Positions 17,363 through 26,408 are shown, counted from the first letter of the stretch. The stretch is 64,000 nucleotides of DNA from Bradyrhizobium erythrophlei (GCF_900129505.1 NZ_LT670818.1:5179001-5243000); one strand, 5' to 3'. Notes: generated by a model from the sequence alone, not told the origin. Translations and numbers: made by a program.

Positions 17363-18607
17363 ATGCTTGCCGACTCGCCTGAACTCAATATCGGAAACAC
17401 GACGTTCATGCTTGTATGTTCAGCATTAGTGATGCTGATGACACCCGGCGTTGCATTTTTTTACGGAGGTCTAGTCACAAAGAAGAACGTACTGACTGTT
17501 ATGATCCAAAGTTTCGCGTCTTTGTGTTGGACAACAATACTTTGGTTCTGCATTGGTTATTCGATGTGCTTCGGACCGACTTGGCACGGCGTGACTGGTG
17601 ATCCAACATATTTTGCCTTTTTGAGAGGCGTTAGCTTGAATACAATTTACACCGGAAATAACTCTGGCATTCCTCTCGGGTTGCATTTTGTATATCAACT
17701 GATGTTCGCAATTATTACGCCTGCTCTAATTACTGGTGCGTTTGCTAATCGGGTAACTTTCAGTGCGTACTTGCTCTTCCTCACTGCCTGGCTGATTTTC
17801 GTGTATTTCCCGTTCGTTCACATGATCTGGAGTCCGGACGGTTTGTTTTCAAGAATGGGCGTGTTGGATTTTGCTGGCGGGATTGTTGTACACACCACAG
17901 CTGGGTTTGCAGCTTTAGCCTCAGTGATATTCGTAGGGCGTAGATGCGATAGCACTGATGCACCCCACAATGTTCCATTAATGGCACTAGGTGCGGGGTT
18001 GTTGTGGTTTGGCTGGTTTGGCTTCAATGCTGGATCAGAAGTCGGCGTAGATTGGGTAACCGTTTCATCCTTTGTCAACACGCAATTGGGAGCGGCTTTC
18101 GCTGGATTCGCTTGGCTTGTTTTGGAATGGGCCAACGTTCGGCGGCCCAATTTTGTCGGCCTCATGACTGGTGCGGTTGCTGGTCTTGCGGCCATTACCC
18201 CAGCTGCCGGTTATGTGTCCTTCGCTATCGCATCGGTAATCGGCTTTTCGGCCGGACTGGGCTGCTATTACGCCGTTGCGATAAAAAAGGTCTTTGGGTG
18301 GGATGACGCGCTAGACGTGTGGGGAGTGCATGGTGTCGGCGGGGTTCTCGGCGCCATCCTGCTCGGAGTATTCGCTGCGAAAAGCTGGAATCTACACGGT
18401 GCGGCAGGTTTATTGTCCGGTGGCACTCGGTTCTTTCTTTGGCAGTGCATTGCCGTCGTTGTATCGGCGGCCTGGGCGTTTGCCTTTAGCTACGCGGCGC
18501 TATGGCTGATTAACTGCGTCACTTCGGTTCGCGTGGATGAGGAAACAGAGAAGCTGGGGCTAGACGCTGGTCTCCTTGGAGAAGCGGCCTATTCGGAGGA
18601 CCGATGA
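17363..18607 (+). CDS. amt: Ammonium transporter, Amt/MEP/Rh family
   Basis: 414 residues from the ATG at 17363 with GAGGTGA upstream. About eleven membrane helices; both pore histidines are in place, in FAGGIVVHTTAG and DVWGVHGVGG, as are WFGWFGFNAGS and the N-terminal MTPGVAFFYGGLV. It conducts ammonium across the inner membrane. It lacks the glnK neighbour usual for amt genes and is visibly lower in GC, with codons such as ATT, TTT and GTT, than genes around it, which suggests horizontal acquisition. Functionally it could serve with the urease 7 kb away. Confidence 0.92.
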   Translation: MLADSPELNIGNTTFMLVCSALVMLMTPGVAFFYGGLVTKKNVLTVMIQSFASLCWTTILWFCIGYSMCFGPTWHGVTGDPTYFAFLRGVSLNTIYTGNNSGIPLGLHFVYQLMFAIITPALITGAFANRVTFSAYLLFLTAWLIFVYFPFVHMIWSPDGLFSRMGVLDFAGGIVVHTTAGFAALASVIFVGRRCDSTDAPHNVPLMALGAGLLWFGWFGFNAGSEVGVDWVTVSSFVNTQLGAAFAGFAWLVLEWANVRRPNFVGLMTGAVAGLAAITPAAGYVSFAIASVIGFSAGLGCYYAVAIKKVFGWDDALDVWGVHGVGGVLGAILLGVFAAKSWNLHGAAGLLSGGTRFFLWQCIAVVVSAAWAFAFSYAALWLINCVTSVRVDEETEKLGLDAGLLGEAAYSEDR

Positions 18608-19076
18608 CCGTCTGTTCGGCATTGTAGCCCTGGATGCGCGAGAAATAGATCGGCAGTCTCTATCCTGCACCGCCCCCGATTCAGACGAACAGGACGCGCA
18701 TCCCGCGCATACCGAGCATGATCACCGTCGCAACGATCCCAGCGACGACCGCACCGCCGATCACGAATAGATCGGCGAACGCTTTGCTCATGCCATGCGC
18801 CGTAATGACCGCACGCCCCCAGCCGCGAAAGGCGGTTCCGACTTGATGGGTGCGTCACTCCAGTTTGCGTACCTTTCTGATCGCGACCAGGCCCAGGGTG
18901 GCCGATCTTAAACCTAGGTATGCTCTTCTCAACCCAATGTTACGTGTTGGATCAACCTCCGTGCAATGGTCCAGTCCATCTCTCTATGATTACACTTTAA
19001 TTTAGGTGACCGAACGACAGTTGAGGCGTCTGGCACCGTCCTACGGGAAAACACCAAAAAAGGCGAGGAGCGAGTC
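18608..19076. other. Intergenic region with possible membrane-protein remnant
   Basis: On the minus strand, 18681-18791 encodes a 36-residue hydrophobic peptide beginning MSKAFADLFVIGGAVVAGIV, continuous upstream with WGRAVITAHG, which looks like the C-terminal end of a multidrug-type transporter whose front is missing. The AT-rich stretch near 18990-19010 may be the promoter of the hydrolase gene at 19077. Confidence 0.3.
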
Positions 19077-19877
19077 ATGGGCCGGATGTTCGACCTTGTC
19101 GGACGTTTGATTGCCGGGTTACAGAAGCCGGCCAACTGCGAGCCGTTCACTCCGAACGATTTGACGGGCTTACGCGACACCCTTCGACCCGGTGATGTTT
19201 TGCTGGTTGAGGGCAAAGGTCGTATTTCTGGCAGCATCAAATATCTCACTCAATCGACCTGGTCGCATTCAGCATTGTATGTCGGGCCGATGGCCGGCGT
19301 CGCAACCGACGGCGAGCCCCATGTCCTGATAGAAGCCAATATCGACGAAGGTGTCGTGTCGGCGCCGCTATCGAAATATCTGCATTGTCAAACCCGCATC
19401 TGCCGGCCGGTGGGCCTGAGCGAAGCGGACTGCGAAAAAGTCTGCCGCTACGCCTCCGAACGCATTGGTCTCGGCTACGATTTCAAAAACGTCGTCGACC
19501 TGATGCGCTACCTGTTCCCATGGCCAGTGGCGCCGCGTTGGCGCCGTCGAACGATTGCGCTCGGGTCCGGCGATGCTGGCCGCATCATCTGTTCTTCGCT
19601 AATTGCGCAAGCATTCGATGTCGTGCGTTACCCGATCTTGCCCAAGATCACGCACGTCGAAAGCCAGACGTCGTGGCGCGAAACCGCCGAGATCCGCCAC
19701 TCGTCACTTTACGCGCCGCGCGACTTCGATATTTCGCCCTACTTCATGGTGGTGAAGCCCACGCTCGCGCGCGGATTCAACTATAAAGATATGCATTGGG
19801 CCGATCTTCCCGAGGTTCACACCGGACAGGTCACGCTCGCTCCAGAGATCGAAGACGCAATCGCGGAAGTAGCCTAA
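19077..19877 (+). CDS. YiiX-like permuted NlpC/P60 hydrolase
   Basis: 266 residues, start supported by GGCGAGGAGCGAGTC. The His of the catalytic pair is in STWSHSALYVG (about residue 63) and the Cys in IICSSLIAQAF (about residue 175); this order, His before Cys, marks the circularly permuted papain-like YiiX/YebB group. Such enzymes are thought to cleave amide or thioester bonds, often on lipids or cell wall. There is no signal peptide. The gene stands alone. Confidence 0.75.
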   Translation: MGRMFDLVGRLIAGLQKPANCEPFTPNDLTGLRDTLRPGDVLLVEGKGRISGSIKYLTQSTWSHSALYVGPMAGVATDGEPHVLIEANIDEGVVSAPLSKYLHCQTRICRPVGLSEADCEKVCRYASERIGLGYDFKNVVDLMRYLFPWPVAPRWRRRTIALGSGDAGRIICSSLIAQAFDVVRYPILPKITHVESQTSWRETAEIRHSSLYAPRDFDISPYFMVVKPTLARGFNYKDMHWADLPEVHTGQVTLAPEIEDAIAEVA

Positions 19878-20755
19878 ACCCGAATTGCCCGGATGAGGCA
19901 CTGAGTTGCAGGGCGCTCACGTCGTTTCAAACATGGGGCTCAGTTCTTTGTTCTGGACCGAGCGAGGCGGCGATGGCGAACCCGGCAGCCTAAGCGCACT
20001 GCCGTTGTCAGTCGCCCCACGAATTGGCGGCTGGTGCGATCGCCGTCTCGTCGACCACAAATCAATCTGGAGATTGATATGTTAAAGCCACGCCTACAAT
20101 TGATCCATTGCTCGAACGGCATCCGACCGGAAGCAAAGTACCGGCAGCGTGGCCGTAGCTTTCGACCTTTGGTCATTCATGGCGGCGCGAGAGCGAGATC
20201 CGCGCCGAGAGAGAACTCATGGGAAGCTGCGCTTGAACTGATCAATCTTGGTTTTTTGATCTCCCAAGTCAATTGCCTTGCCTTCTTGCGAGCGAGTCTA
20301 ACAGTTCTTGAGGCCTACAATCGGACTGATCCTGAAATGACCAGGTAGAATCGCATTGTGCCTCCCCCCGATGTGTTGCGGCCCGGTGGGTGGCGGACAC
20401 AACCGCGCTCTCGCGGATCGTTCGCATCGACCGTGCTGCTCGATCCGTCCGCACCCTTCCGCGCAGAAGTCAACTCGCTAAAGAGCCCTCGGCGCCACCG
20501 TCGTATTCCTTCCCCGATTGCTCTCAACACGGGCCGCGGGACAGTGCCGGCGAGGGTCATGTCCGTTCGGGTAATAGGCGCGGGGTCCGACTACCTAGTA
20601 GGACATCAAGCAGCAAAGCCCTTATGAATTGCCCTGCTTTGGTACCGTCCCTCAAGGGGCTGCGGGCTATTTGCCCAAAGGGAATACTCTGCAGTGTCTG
20701 GCGAAGCCTCATGCTCCCCATGGAAGGTCGAGCCGATCTCGGAGGAAGTTATTCC
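19878..20755. other. Mostly noncoding stretch
   Basis: About 880 bp. Apart from the weak frame at 20079-20348 I see no coding signal. The end of the stretch carries the GGAGG ribosome binding site for the metallophosphoesterase pseudogene. Confidence 0.4.
20079..20348 (+). CDS. Possible small protein
   Basis: An 89-residue frame beginning MLKPRLQLIHCSNG with a well-placed GGAG 6 nt before the ATG. Composition is basic at the front and hydrophobic near residue 60 (LINLGFLISQVNCLAFL). No family recognised; it could be chance. Confidence 0.25.
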   Translation: MLKPRLQLIHCSNGIRPEAKYRQRGRSFRPLVIHGGARARSAPRENSWEAALELINLGFLISQVNCLAFLRASLTVLEAYNRTDPEMTR

Positions 20756-21693
20756 ATGGACGAAGATATCTTGCGCAAATTGGAGGAACGTCTCGGACCG
20801 CTCCGTGCGAGACAGCGATTGGGTATCGAGACGGACCATGAGGCGAAAATCTTCGGCAAAGGTCTGCTCTCCTTTCACGCAAAGAATTGGTATCCGGTCC
20901 ATTCTGTCATTCGAAACGCACTGAAGCTGACCGGTCTCGATTGGCGCGGATGCCGGAATACAGGACGCATTCTCGTCAAGCGCAATGACATCTTGTTCAA
21001 GGAGTTGCCGGCGCTTTTTGACGGCTTCACCATACTCCACCTTAACGACATGCATGTGGACTGAACAAAGCTGCCATGCAGCGCCTGATCGAACTCGTCG
21101 GCGACATGCGTTACGATTTATGTGTTCTAACCGGCTACTATCGAGGGAAGAATTGTGGACCGTTCGAGGCAACCTTGGACGGCGTCGGACGAGCGCGGGC
21201 TCATCTAAAGGAGCCCGTTTATGGAGTGCTGGGCGATCACGATACCATCCAAATGGTTCCGGGGCTGGAAGCCATCGGAATACGGATGCTGCTCAATGAG
21301 AGCGAGGTGATCGTGCGCGGTGATCACCAGATCTATCTAGCGGGAATCGATGACGCGCACTGCTTCAAGGTCGACAATATCGAAAAGGCTGCATCGCAGA
21401 TACCGTCTGGCAAGTTCTCCATCTTATTGTCGCACACACCGGAAATCTATCGCCAGGCGGCTCATGCCGATTTCAATTTGTTGCTGAGCGGACACACGCA
21501 CGGTGGCCAGATCTGTCTGCCAGGATCTATTCCGATTATACTTGACGCAGTATTGCCTCGACAGATGGGGGCGGGAGCTTGGCAGTATCATAACATGACT
21601 GGTTACACCTCTGTGGGTGCTGGATCGAGCGTCGTTCCTGTTCGTTTCAACTGTCCGCCGGAAATCACCCTGCATTGCCTTCATTCGGGCTAA
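20756..21693 (+). pseudogene. Metallophosphoesterase, frameshifted and active-site mutated
   Basis: The first part (ATG 20756, GGAGG 6-10 nt upstream) runs to FTILHLNDMHVD and stops at 21062-21064; the second part continues one frame over from MQRLIELVGDMRYDLCVLTG to the end. Restoring one base (GACTGAAC to GACATGAAC) near 21061 gives one continuous protein of about 312 residues. The family's DxH motif (DMH), GDHD, LSHTP and GHTHGGQ are present, but the second metal-ligand motif reads LTGYYRG where relatives have LTGDYRG: the bridging Asp is Tyr. Two independent lesions make real inactivation more likely than a sequencing error. Confidence 0.85.
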
Positions 21694-21969
21694 CGTCGCG
21701 CTAATATGGTTCGTCGCGCAGGTGGGCCGGGCACCTGCTCGAGGTTTTCGACGGCTCCCACGAAGTCGCTCTTCGCCTCACCGTCACGCCCGAAAAACGT
21801 TCGAAAAACGGGGGCAAGCCGTTTTCAAACTGACACGGCTGCGTCATAAATCGTTCAGCCCGTCGTAATCAGACGCATAACAATCGACTGGCAAGGCCCG
21901 GCGCGTGACCGACGGGGGCACGCAGCCGGGCCGCCATAGTTGGCGGCATTCAGCGCGGGTCCGGCCGGT

Positions 21970-22209
21970 ATGGTGAAATACCAGACAGTCGGCCTAGACT
22001 ACGTGGCTCTCCGGAAGGAGTGCCTCCACGCTGTTCGGCAATGGCCCGGTTGCGAGTCCATCGGCGGCATTCAAATCCTTCGAGGTTGGCGGCCTGCGAC
22101 CTTCTCCGTCAAGATAACGCTGTACGGAACCGCTGACGTGAGGACGGCCGATCGCGCGATCGCTTGCGTCCAGCGCGAGAAGCGGCGGCAATTTCATCTG
22201 ATCGAGTAG
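21970..22209 (+). CDS. Small conserved-type hypothetical protein
   Basis: 79 residues from the ATG at 21970 (MVKYQTVGLDYVALRKECLH). Even composition and a compact alternation of polar and hydrophobic residues suggest a folded protein; no motif recognised. It overlaps a weak minus-strand frame at its 3' end. Confidence 0.45.
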   Translation: MVKYQTVGLDYVALRKECLHAVRQWPGCESIGGIQILRGWRPATFSVKITLYGTADVRTADRAIACVQREKRRQFHLIE

Positions 22210-22385
22210 TGCTGCCCAGCTATCCTGCTGTCGCCCACAGCGTTACACCGATCAGCAGCACCGTCAGAATCCCTGGCATCGCAATTCGCGTCTGGAACTT
22301 CTTGCCGGATTAGAAGCTGTTTCCGCATTTCGGTGAGGCGCGCTCGGCAATATTCCTTGTAAAGCACGTCAAATAGCGCGGGCAT
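22194..22385 (-). CDS. Possible small protein
   Basis: A 63-residue frame from the ATG at 22385 with GGGGG upstream. The first 27 residues (MPALFDVLYKEYCRARLTEM) look like a helical protein; the rest is of doubtful quality, and a different frame begins MPGILTVLLIGVTLW just there. This could be two tiny genes or one frameshifted one. Confidence 0.3.
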   Translation of the reverse strand: MPALFDVLYKEYCRARLTEMRKQLLIRQEVPDANCDARDSDGAADRCNAVGDSRIAGQHYSIR

Positions 22386-22747
22386 GATCGAACCCCCGTC
22401 GTTTGAAACACTGCCGCAGGATCTAACCGAGCATCGTTTCAAACCGACGTCGCCGCTCCACCAGAAATGGCTTCGTCGCCAACAGATTGGTTTCGTCGGA
22501 ACCGCTCCCACGAAATGATCCGCTGAAGGGGCCGTCTAACGCGGCAGGCGCCGCGGGGGACGCGCTAAGATCACGTTGGGGGTTCTCTCTACCGCCGCCC
22601 GGCCAAACCGCTCCCCCGTGCCCCCCCTGCCGCGATCGTAGCTTTCCGCAGCCGGCGGCCAACGGAAAATGCAGTTCGCTCCGCCGTCATCAATATGCCG
22701 TGGAGCCCAAGGCAGGTTGGTGGATCCACAACGTCGCGAGACCGTCC

Positions 22748-23077
22748 ATGCAGATGCCGCCGCTTGATCCAGATATCGCCGATACTGCGCCCTCCGATTC
22801 CGTTTTGACCGTTTATGACGAGCAACACATTGTCACCTATCTGCGCCTGCTCGACGCGGACGCGGAGGGTGCCGACTGGCGTGACGTCGCACGAATAGTG
22901 CTGCATCGTGATCCGGAATCCGATCGCACCAGGAGGGCTTTCGAGAGCCACTTGGCCCGCGCAAAATGGATGGCGGAGTTCGGTACCGCGGATTGCTCCG
23001 CGGTACCGATCGGCGGACCTGACGACTCGCCGGCTGCGATGCAACGCTCGATCTTGGCCTGCACCTCCGGCGTTTAA
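22748..23077 (+). CDS. DUF2285-type protein
   Basis: 109 residues. The block VYDEQHIVTYLRLLDADAEG followed by ADWRDVARIVL and RRAFESHLARAKWM is typical of the DUF2285 domain found in Bradyrhizobium and relatives, often near mobile regions and thought to be DNA-binding. After WMAE the usual C-terminus (GYRHLL-like) is replaced by an unrelated tail encoded by a perfect palindrome at 22981-23008, so the 3' end of the gene has probably been rewritten by insertion of that palindrome. Confidence 0.7.
   Translation: MQMPPLDPDIADTAPSDSVLTVYDEQHIVTYLRLLDADAEGADWRDVARIVLHRDPESDRTRRAFESHLARAKWMAEFGTADCSAVPIGGPDDSPAAMQRSILACTSGV
22981..23008. repeat. Perfect 12-bp inverted repeat with 4-nt loop
   Basis: CGGTACCGCGGA, loop TTGC, TCCGCGGTACCG. 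The arms are perfect and form a very stable hairpin. It lies inside the 3' end of the DUF2285 gene, not between genes, and no T-run follows. Confidence 0.8.
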
Positions 23078-23144
23078 TCACCGCGCGGCGCTCGTCCTCT
23101 GCGGTGCGCTGGATGCCGTGCTTGGCGTTTGCCCACGCGCCGCG

Positions 23145-23354
23145 TCAGCGACCGCAGGCGGGCCTATCAGCGCGAAGAGGCACAACGTTTGTGAGCGCTG
23201 TCCCGGAGGCGGGGTCCGGACCGGCTTGGACCATTCCGTCGTCTCTTACGAGGAATACGGGGCGTGGATCGATGGCAAGGCGATCGAATAATGCCTGAAG
23301 TTCGGGCCGGAGTCCGTCGCCGCGCAGAGTAGCGATAGAGTGGAATTTCCGCAT
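23145..23354 (-). CDS. Small hypothetical protein
   Basis: 69 residues from the ATG at 23354, preceded by GGGAGCACATC. Begins MRKFHSIATLRGDGLRPELQ; the core DPRPVFLVRDDGMVQAGPDP looks like a beta-rich domain. It follows the Cys-containing small gene at 23378 on the same strand by 23 bp, so the two may be co-transcribed. Function unknown. Confidence 0.5.
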   Translation of the reverse strand: MRKFHSIATLRGDGLRPELQALFDRLAIDPRPVFLVRDDGMVQAGPDPASGTALTNVVPLRADRPACGR

Positions 23355-23377
23355 GATGTGCTCCCAGGGCGCTGGTA

Positions 23378-23605
23378 TTAGGCCGCCCCCTTGAGGACGT
23401 AGTCGCCTGGCACGCACTTGATGCGGGCAACGTTCCACTGGTCACCGCTGAACATCGAGCGGCGCTTCCAGTCTGCGATCGCAGGCTGCGATAGCATGCA
23501 AGCCTGCATGGGCATCTCGTCCTTGACAACGATTTCCTCACGGCAGACCGGCTGCGGGATGCTGGCCAGCGTGTGGCACATTAGGGCGACGACGGTGATT
23601 TGCAT
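23378..23605 (-). CDS. Small Cys-containing, probably exported protein
   Basis: 75 residues. The N-terminus (MQITVVALMCHTLASIPQP) is a short hydrophobic signal-like segment; the mature part contains CREEIVVKDEMPMQACMLSQ and RIKCVPGDYVLK, with three further Cys. I associate this pattern with a Bradyrhizobium-type family of hypothetical proteins. Function unknown. Confidence 0.6.
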   Translation of the reverse strand: MQITVVALMCHTLASIPQPVCREEIVVKDEMPMQACMLSQPAIADWKRRSMFSGDQWNVARIKCVPGDYVLKGAA

Positions 23606-24546
23606 GTTGGTCTCTACTGTGCCGGGCCGAAAATGAAGATGCCCGATTCTGTATCCACAAGCGTAATCACAGAGAGATAGAAGGGGAATTGTGCGGAGGT
23701 TTGATCCGTACCGTTACTTGGTTGAGAAGAGCATACCTAGGTTTAGGATCTGCCACCTGTACGAGGTCTTTGCGGTGCCGATGCCTCGACCTCGCGCGGC
23801 AGCGACGCATAGTTTTCGCTGACTGTTGCCTTCGCACAACGTTTTCAGCTCGAGTTCGCAAGGAAGTCGTTTCGTTGCGTCCTCGACCAACGCCATCGTG
23901 CCCTCGTTACGGATCGTGCCGCGGGGATGTCAATCGGCTTATTTTGAGCGAGGCCTCGCAATGAGTAGGGGGCTACGAGGCCTCGCCGGCCGCGCGCGCC
24001 AGGGATTGAGCCGCGCACAGCCTGATCAAAGCAATCCCGCCGGCGGAGTACCGTTCCAAGGAACGGATGCAGCTTTCCGGAGTTGGCTCATCACTATCGG
24101 ATCACCTTCCCCCAAGGCCCGATAGCAGAACGGCTCCGGCTTGCCCCCATCGCTGGAGCCGTTCGCTTGTCGGCCGCCATGTGAGACGGGCACGACACGC
24201 CCAAGAACGCGGCCGGCCGCCTCGCATGAGGGGATCACGGCCGGCCGCGCGGGCCAGGCGCACTGGGGACGCTAGAGTCTGGCCCATCGTGAAACTAGGC
24301 CGTCGGGGCGCCGGCGGCATGGGGTGTCGAGCGCGAGGCTGTGGCGAGATATCGAGAGCGGCCGCCGGGGGGCTTATTGGAGGAGGGTGTTCGCGGCCGC
24401 TCCGACTGTGCGCACGGGGCGACCGAAGCACGCAGCCTTCAGACAAATGATGATGGAACCGGCGAAGTCATCGGCCACACGCGGATGTGATGGCGTGGTC
24501 GTAAGGATTTTATTCCCATTCATGTTTGTGTGTGGTCCCCGTTCTC
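23606..24546. other. Long stretch without convincing genes
   Basis: About 940 bp. Open frames occur on both strands because of the high GC, but none has sensible composition. It contains the stem-loop at 24128-24164 and two copies of the palindromic octamer GGCCGGCC near 24213 and 24242. Confidence 0.4.
24128..24164. other. Stem-loop
   Basis: GAACGGCTCC and GGAGCCGTTC form a perfect 10-bp stem, extendable to 13 bp with one G-T pair, around an 11-17-nt loop. There is no gene on either side within 300 bp, so it may belong to an unannotated small RNA or be a repeat remnant. Confidence 0.4.
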
Positions 24547-24720
24547 TCAGGGCCCAGCGGGTATCTCGATCGCGCCGGCCCTCGACACCGCTGCGGCGGT
24601 AATCATCCCGCTGCGATTTGGGCGATTACCTGGGCCGAAGTCGCCGAAGAGTATAATGCCCTGACCCACAATGGCGACGATCAAGGCCACGATCACGGGT
24701 AAAACTGTGCTGTTCTGCAT
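24547..24720 (-). CDS. 57-residue single-span membrane protein
   Basis: A short frame from the ATG at 24720. It begins MQNSTVLPVIVALIVAIVGQ, one membrane helix, then GIILFGDFGPGNRPNRSG and a small polar tail ending AGAIEIPAGP. I recognise the layout (a helix, then FNDFGPGN-like, then MITAAAVSRAGA) as a small protein common in Bradyrhizobium. Too short for many gene finders. Function unknown. Confidence 0.55.
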   Translation of the reverse strand: MQNSTVLPVIVALIVAIVGQGIILFGDFGPGNRPNRSGMITAAAVSRAGAIEIPAGP

Positions 24721-24873
24721 TGTGGAGTCGCTTCAATTACCTGACTCCGCAGGTAGTGTGCATTGCGGTATTCGACGATCAACCGGCGTTCACAATTTCG
24801 GGGGGAACACCGACGTTTCCGACGCATTCCCCGAAATCCTTACCCGACGCGCCGCAAATGGTGTTTGTCTGAG

Positions 24874-25050
24874 CTAGAAGCGCGTCACCTTGCTATCGAT
24901 CAGCGCCTGGATCTGAGCCTGTGTTGGCGCCGCCGGCCTGAGGGTCACCACCTTGCCGCTGCGCTCGGGCCTGACGACACCTTCGTCACACCCAGATCGC
25001 ACATAGACCCAGCGGCGGAAGGCACCACTGCCACGCTGCCGCCGTGCCAG
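24874..25050 (-). CDS. Possible small basic protein without clear start
   Basis: The minus-strand frame ending at 24874 reads LARRQRGSGAFRRWVYVRSG, then CDEGVVRPERSGKVVTLRPA and a tail ending LIDSKVTRF, which looks like real coding sequence (an OB- or SH3-like small beta protein). No ATG or well-placed GTG is visible at its front, so it may be 5'-truncated. Confidence 0.3.
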   Translation of the reverse strand: MARRQRGSGAFRRWVYVRSGCDEGVVRPERSGKVVTLRPAAPTQAQIQALIDSKVTRF

Positions 25051-25230
25051 TCCTAGCGATACCAGGGACCCGTGCGACTCGAGTCTTCTCCAGCTGCCCG
25101 CAGTGCTTCAGCTCGAGAGACAGGACATCCCGCAGAACGCGATCCACTGAGACCTCGGCGACGCTCGCCGGCGTGGCTGCTAATCATGCTTTCCGCGTTT
25201 GCTTGTCCCTTTGTAAGTTCCACCATACCC

Positions 25231-25485
25231 CTACGGATTGGAAAAGTTGCAAGGAGTCGGGCTGTACATAGGGCCGCGATCAAACCCGTAGCAGCCGACT
25301 ATCGGACCAGTAATCGAACCGAATGCCACGAACGGCGGTGGCAAATAGGTAGCTGTTGTTTGCTGTAGGGGCGATTTGCGACAGCCGCGCTGCGCGTCGC
25401 AGTCAATCGCCGAAGCGTTCTGCGGCGACAAAACGGCAAGCGCGAAAACCGGTATGATCCAACGCAATGCGGCAACGTACTCCAT
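25231..25485 (-). CDS. Small exported protein
   Basis: 84 residues from the ATG at 25485, with GGGAG 8 nt upstream; a longer start seven codons earlier is possible. The signal peptide (LRWIIPVFALAVLSPQNASA) is clear, with cleavage before IDCDAQRGC. The mature part is about 60 residues, proline-rich, with four Cys. Function unknown. Confidence 0.6.
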   Translation of the reverse strand: MEYVAALRWIIPVFALAVLSPQNASAIDCDAQRGCRKSPLQQTTATYLPPPFVAFGSITGPIVGCYGFDRGPMYSPTPCNFSNP

Positions 25486-25839
25486 CAAACTGGCTCCCAT
25501 CGTCACGCCCCGCTTCCTAGTCCCCCCGTCTTCTTAACTCTGTCAATCAGCCGTGCTCTTGTACTTCGATGTTGATTGGCCTGCTGGGCAAAATCGGGTT
25601 TTCGCCCAATGAACGCGGCAGCTCAATTTACCAACCCGACCGGATGCGCTGCAAACGACAAACACGGCGAGTTAGACACGCGTGCGCCAAACGCCGCCGC
25701 GAATACCAACCAGTGCGGCCAGCCCGCGTTGGCCGCGTAACAGTTTTATCGGCAAGCCGAACACGGCCCGACGTTACCGACATAGCGTTGGGCCACGCTG
25801 CATCACGAACGGCGCGAGCGTCGTGAATTTGCTTGCGGG
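25486..25839. other. Intergenic, nothing recognised
   Basis: About 350 bp. Frames on both strands are arginine-rich and look like chance. Confidence 0.4.
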
Positions 25840-26058
25840 TTAGTCTGACTTCGGCGATGAGACCGGGCATTCGAAGACTGTATTGCCATGCTCATCAACA
25901 ACGCGCACTAGACTTGATCCGCAAAAATCGCCGCCCTTTCTTAATTCTTCAGCAAGGACCTTAGCGTGACGTCTCGCGGATTCAAGAGTCGGCAGACTAC
26001 GTCCCAGTTCGTCGGGAAACAGTTCTGAACCACCAACGATGTGAAAGAAATAACGCAT
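25840..26058 (-). CDS. DUF6894-type small protein
   Basis: 72 residues from the ATG at 26058, giving the family start MRYFFHIVGGSELFPDELGR, followed by a helix (ESARRHAKVLAEEL) and a C-terminal hairpin VRVVDEHGNTVFECPV. This is the layout of the small DUF6894 proteins abundant in Bradyrhizobium and Methylobacterium. Function unknown. Confidence 0.7.
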   Translation of the reverse strand: MRYFFHIVGGSELFPDELGRSLPTLESARRHAKVLAEELRKGGDFCGSSLVRVVDEHGNTVFECPVSSPKSD

Positions 26059-26154
26059 CGCGCCGCAATAATGCGAGCGATGGTTGGCATCTAGTGACAA
26101 ATGAGTCAGTTAGTAACAGATAAGTCAGGTTTGGGCTGGATTAAAATGTGTCCA

Positions 26155-26334
26155 TTATCCCCGCGTACTCAACGATATCTCGTGCTTCGCCGCCATTACC
26201 GTGGTTGCACCAACGGTTCGCCTCAATGCCTTGGCGATTCTCGCAGCTCCCCGTTTTTCTTTGGCCATGGCCTTCAACGTGCGTAGATCGTCCTTGGTCC
26301 ATGCGCGACGAACTACTTCTTTCTTTTTTGGCAT
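26155..26334 (-). CDS. 59-residue basic SANT/Myb-like protein
   Basis: From the ATG at 26334, with an excellent AAGGAG 8 nt upstream. The protein begins MPKKKEVVRRAWTKDDLRTL, continues KAMAKEKRGAARIAKALRRT and ends AAKHEISLSTRG. The Trp-Thr-x-x-Asp start, the helix and the KIAKALKRT-like stretch are those of small one-domain SANT/Myb or GcrA-like DNA-binding proteins common in Bradyrhizobiaceae. It is likely to bind DNA. The larger frame that overlaps it on the same strand (26141-26461) has no such features and I reject it. Confidence 0.7.
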   Translation of the reverse strand: MPKKKEVVRRAWTKDDLRTLKAMAKEKRGAARIAKALRRTVGATTVMAAKHEISLSTRG

Positions 26335-26408
26335 TCACCGGCTCCTTGAGAACCGGAGTTCTATTACTGCAAAGTTTGTTCGAAATGTGCCATTGTTGGT
26401 CGGCTAGT

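Noticed and set aside
24067..24450. Frames on both strands in 24.0-24.45 kb
   Set aside because: Arg/Pro/Gly-rich chance frames in GC-rich noncoding DNA.
23606..24546. Search for tRNA genes or CRISPR repeats here and in other gene-poor stretches
   Set aside because: No T-loop pattern, cloverleaf or regularly spaced direct repeat was found by eye.
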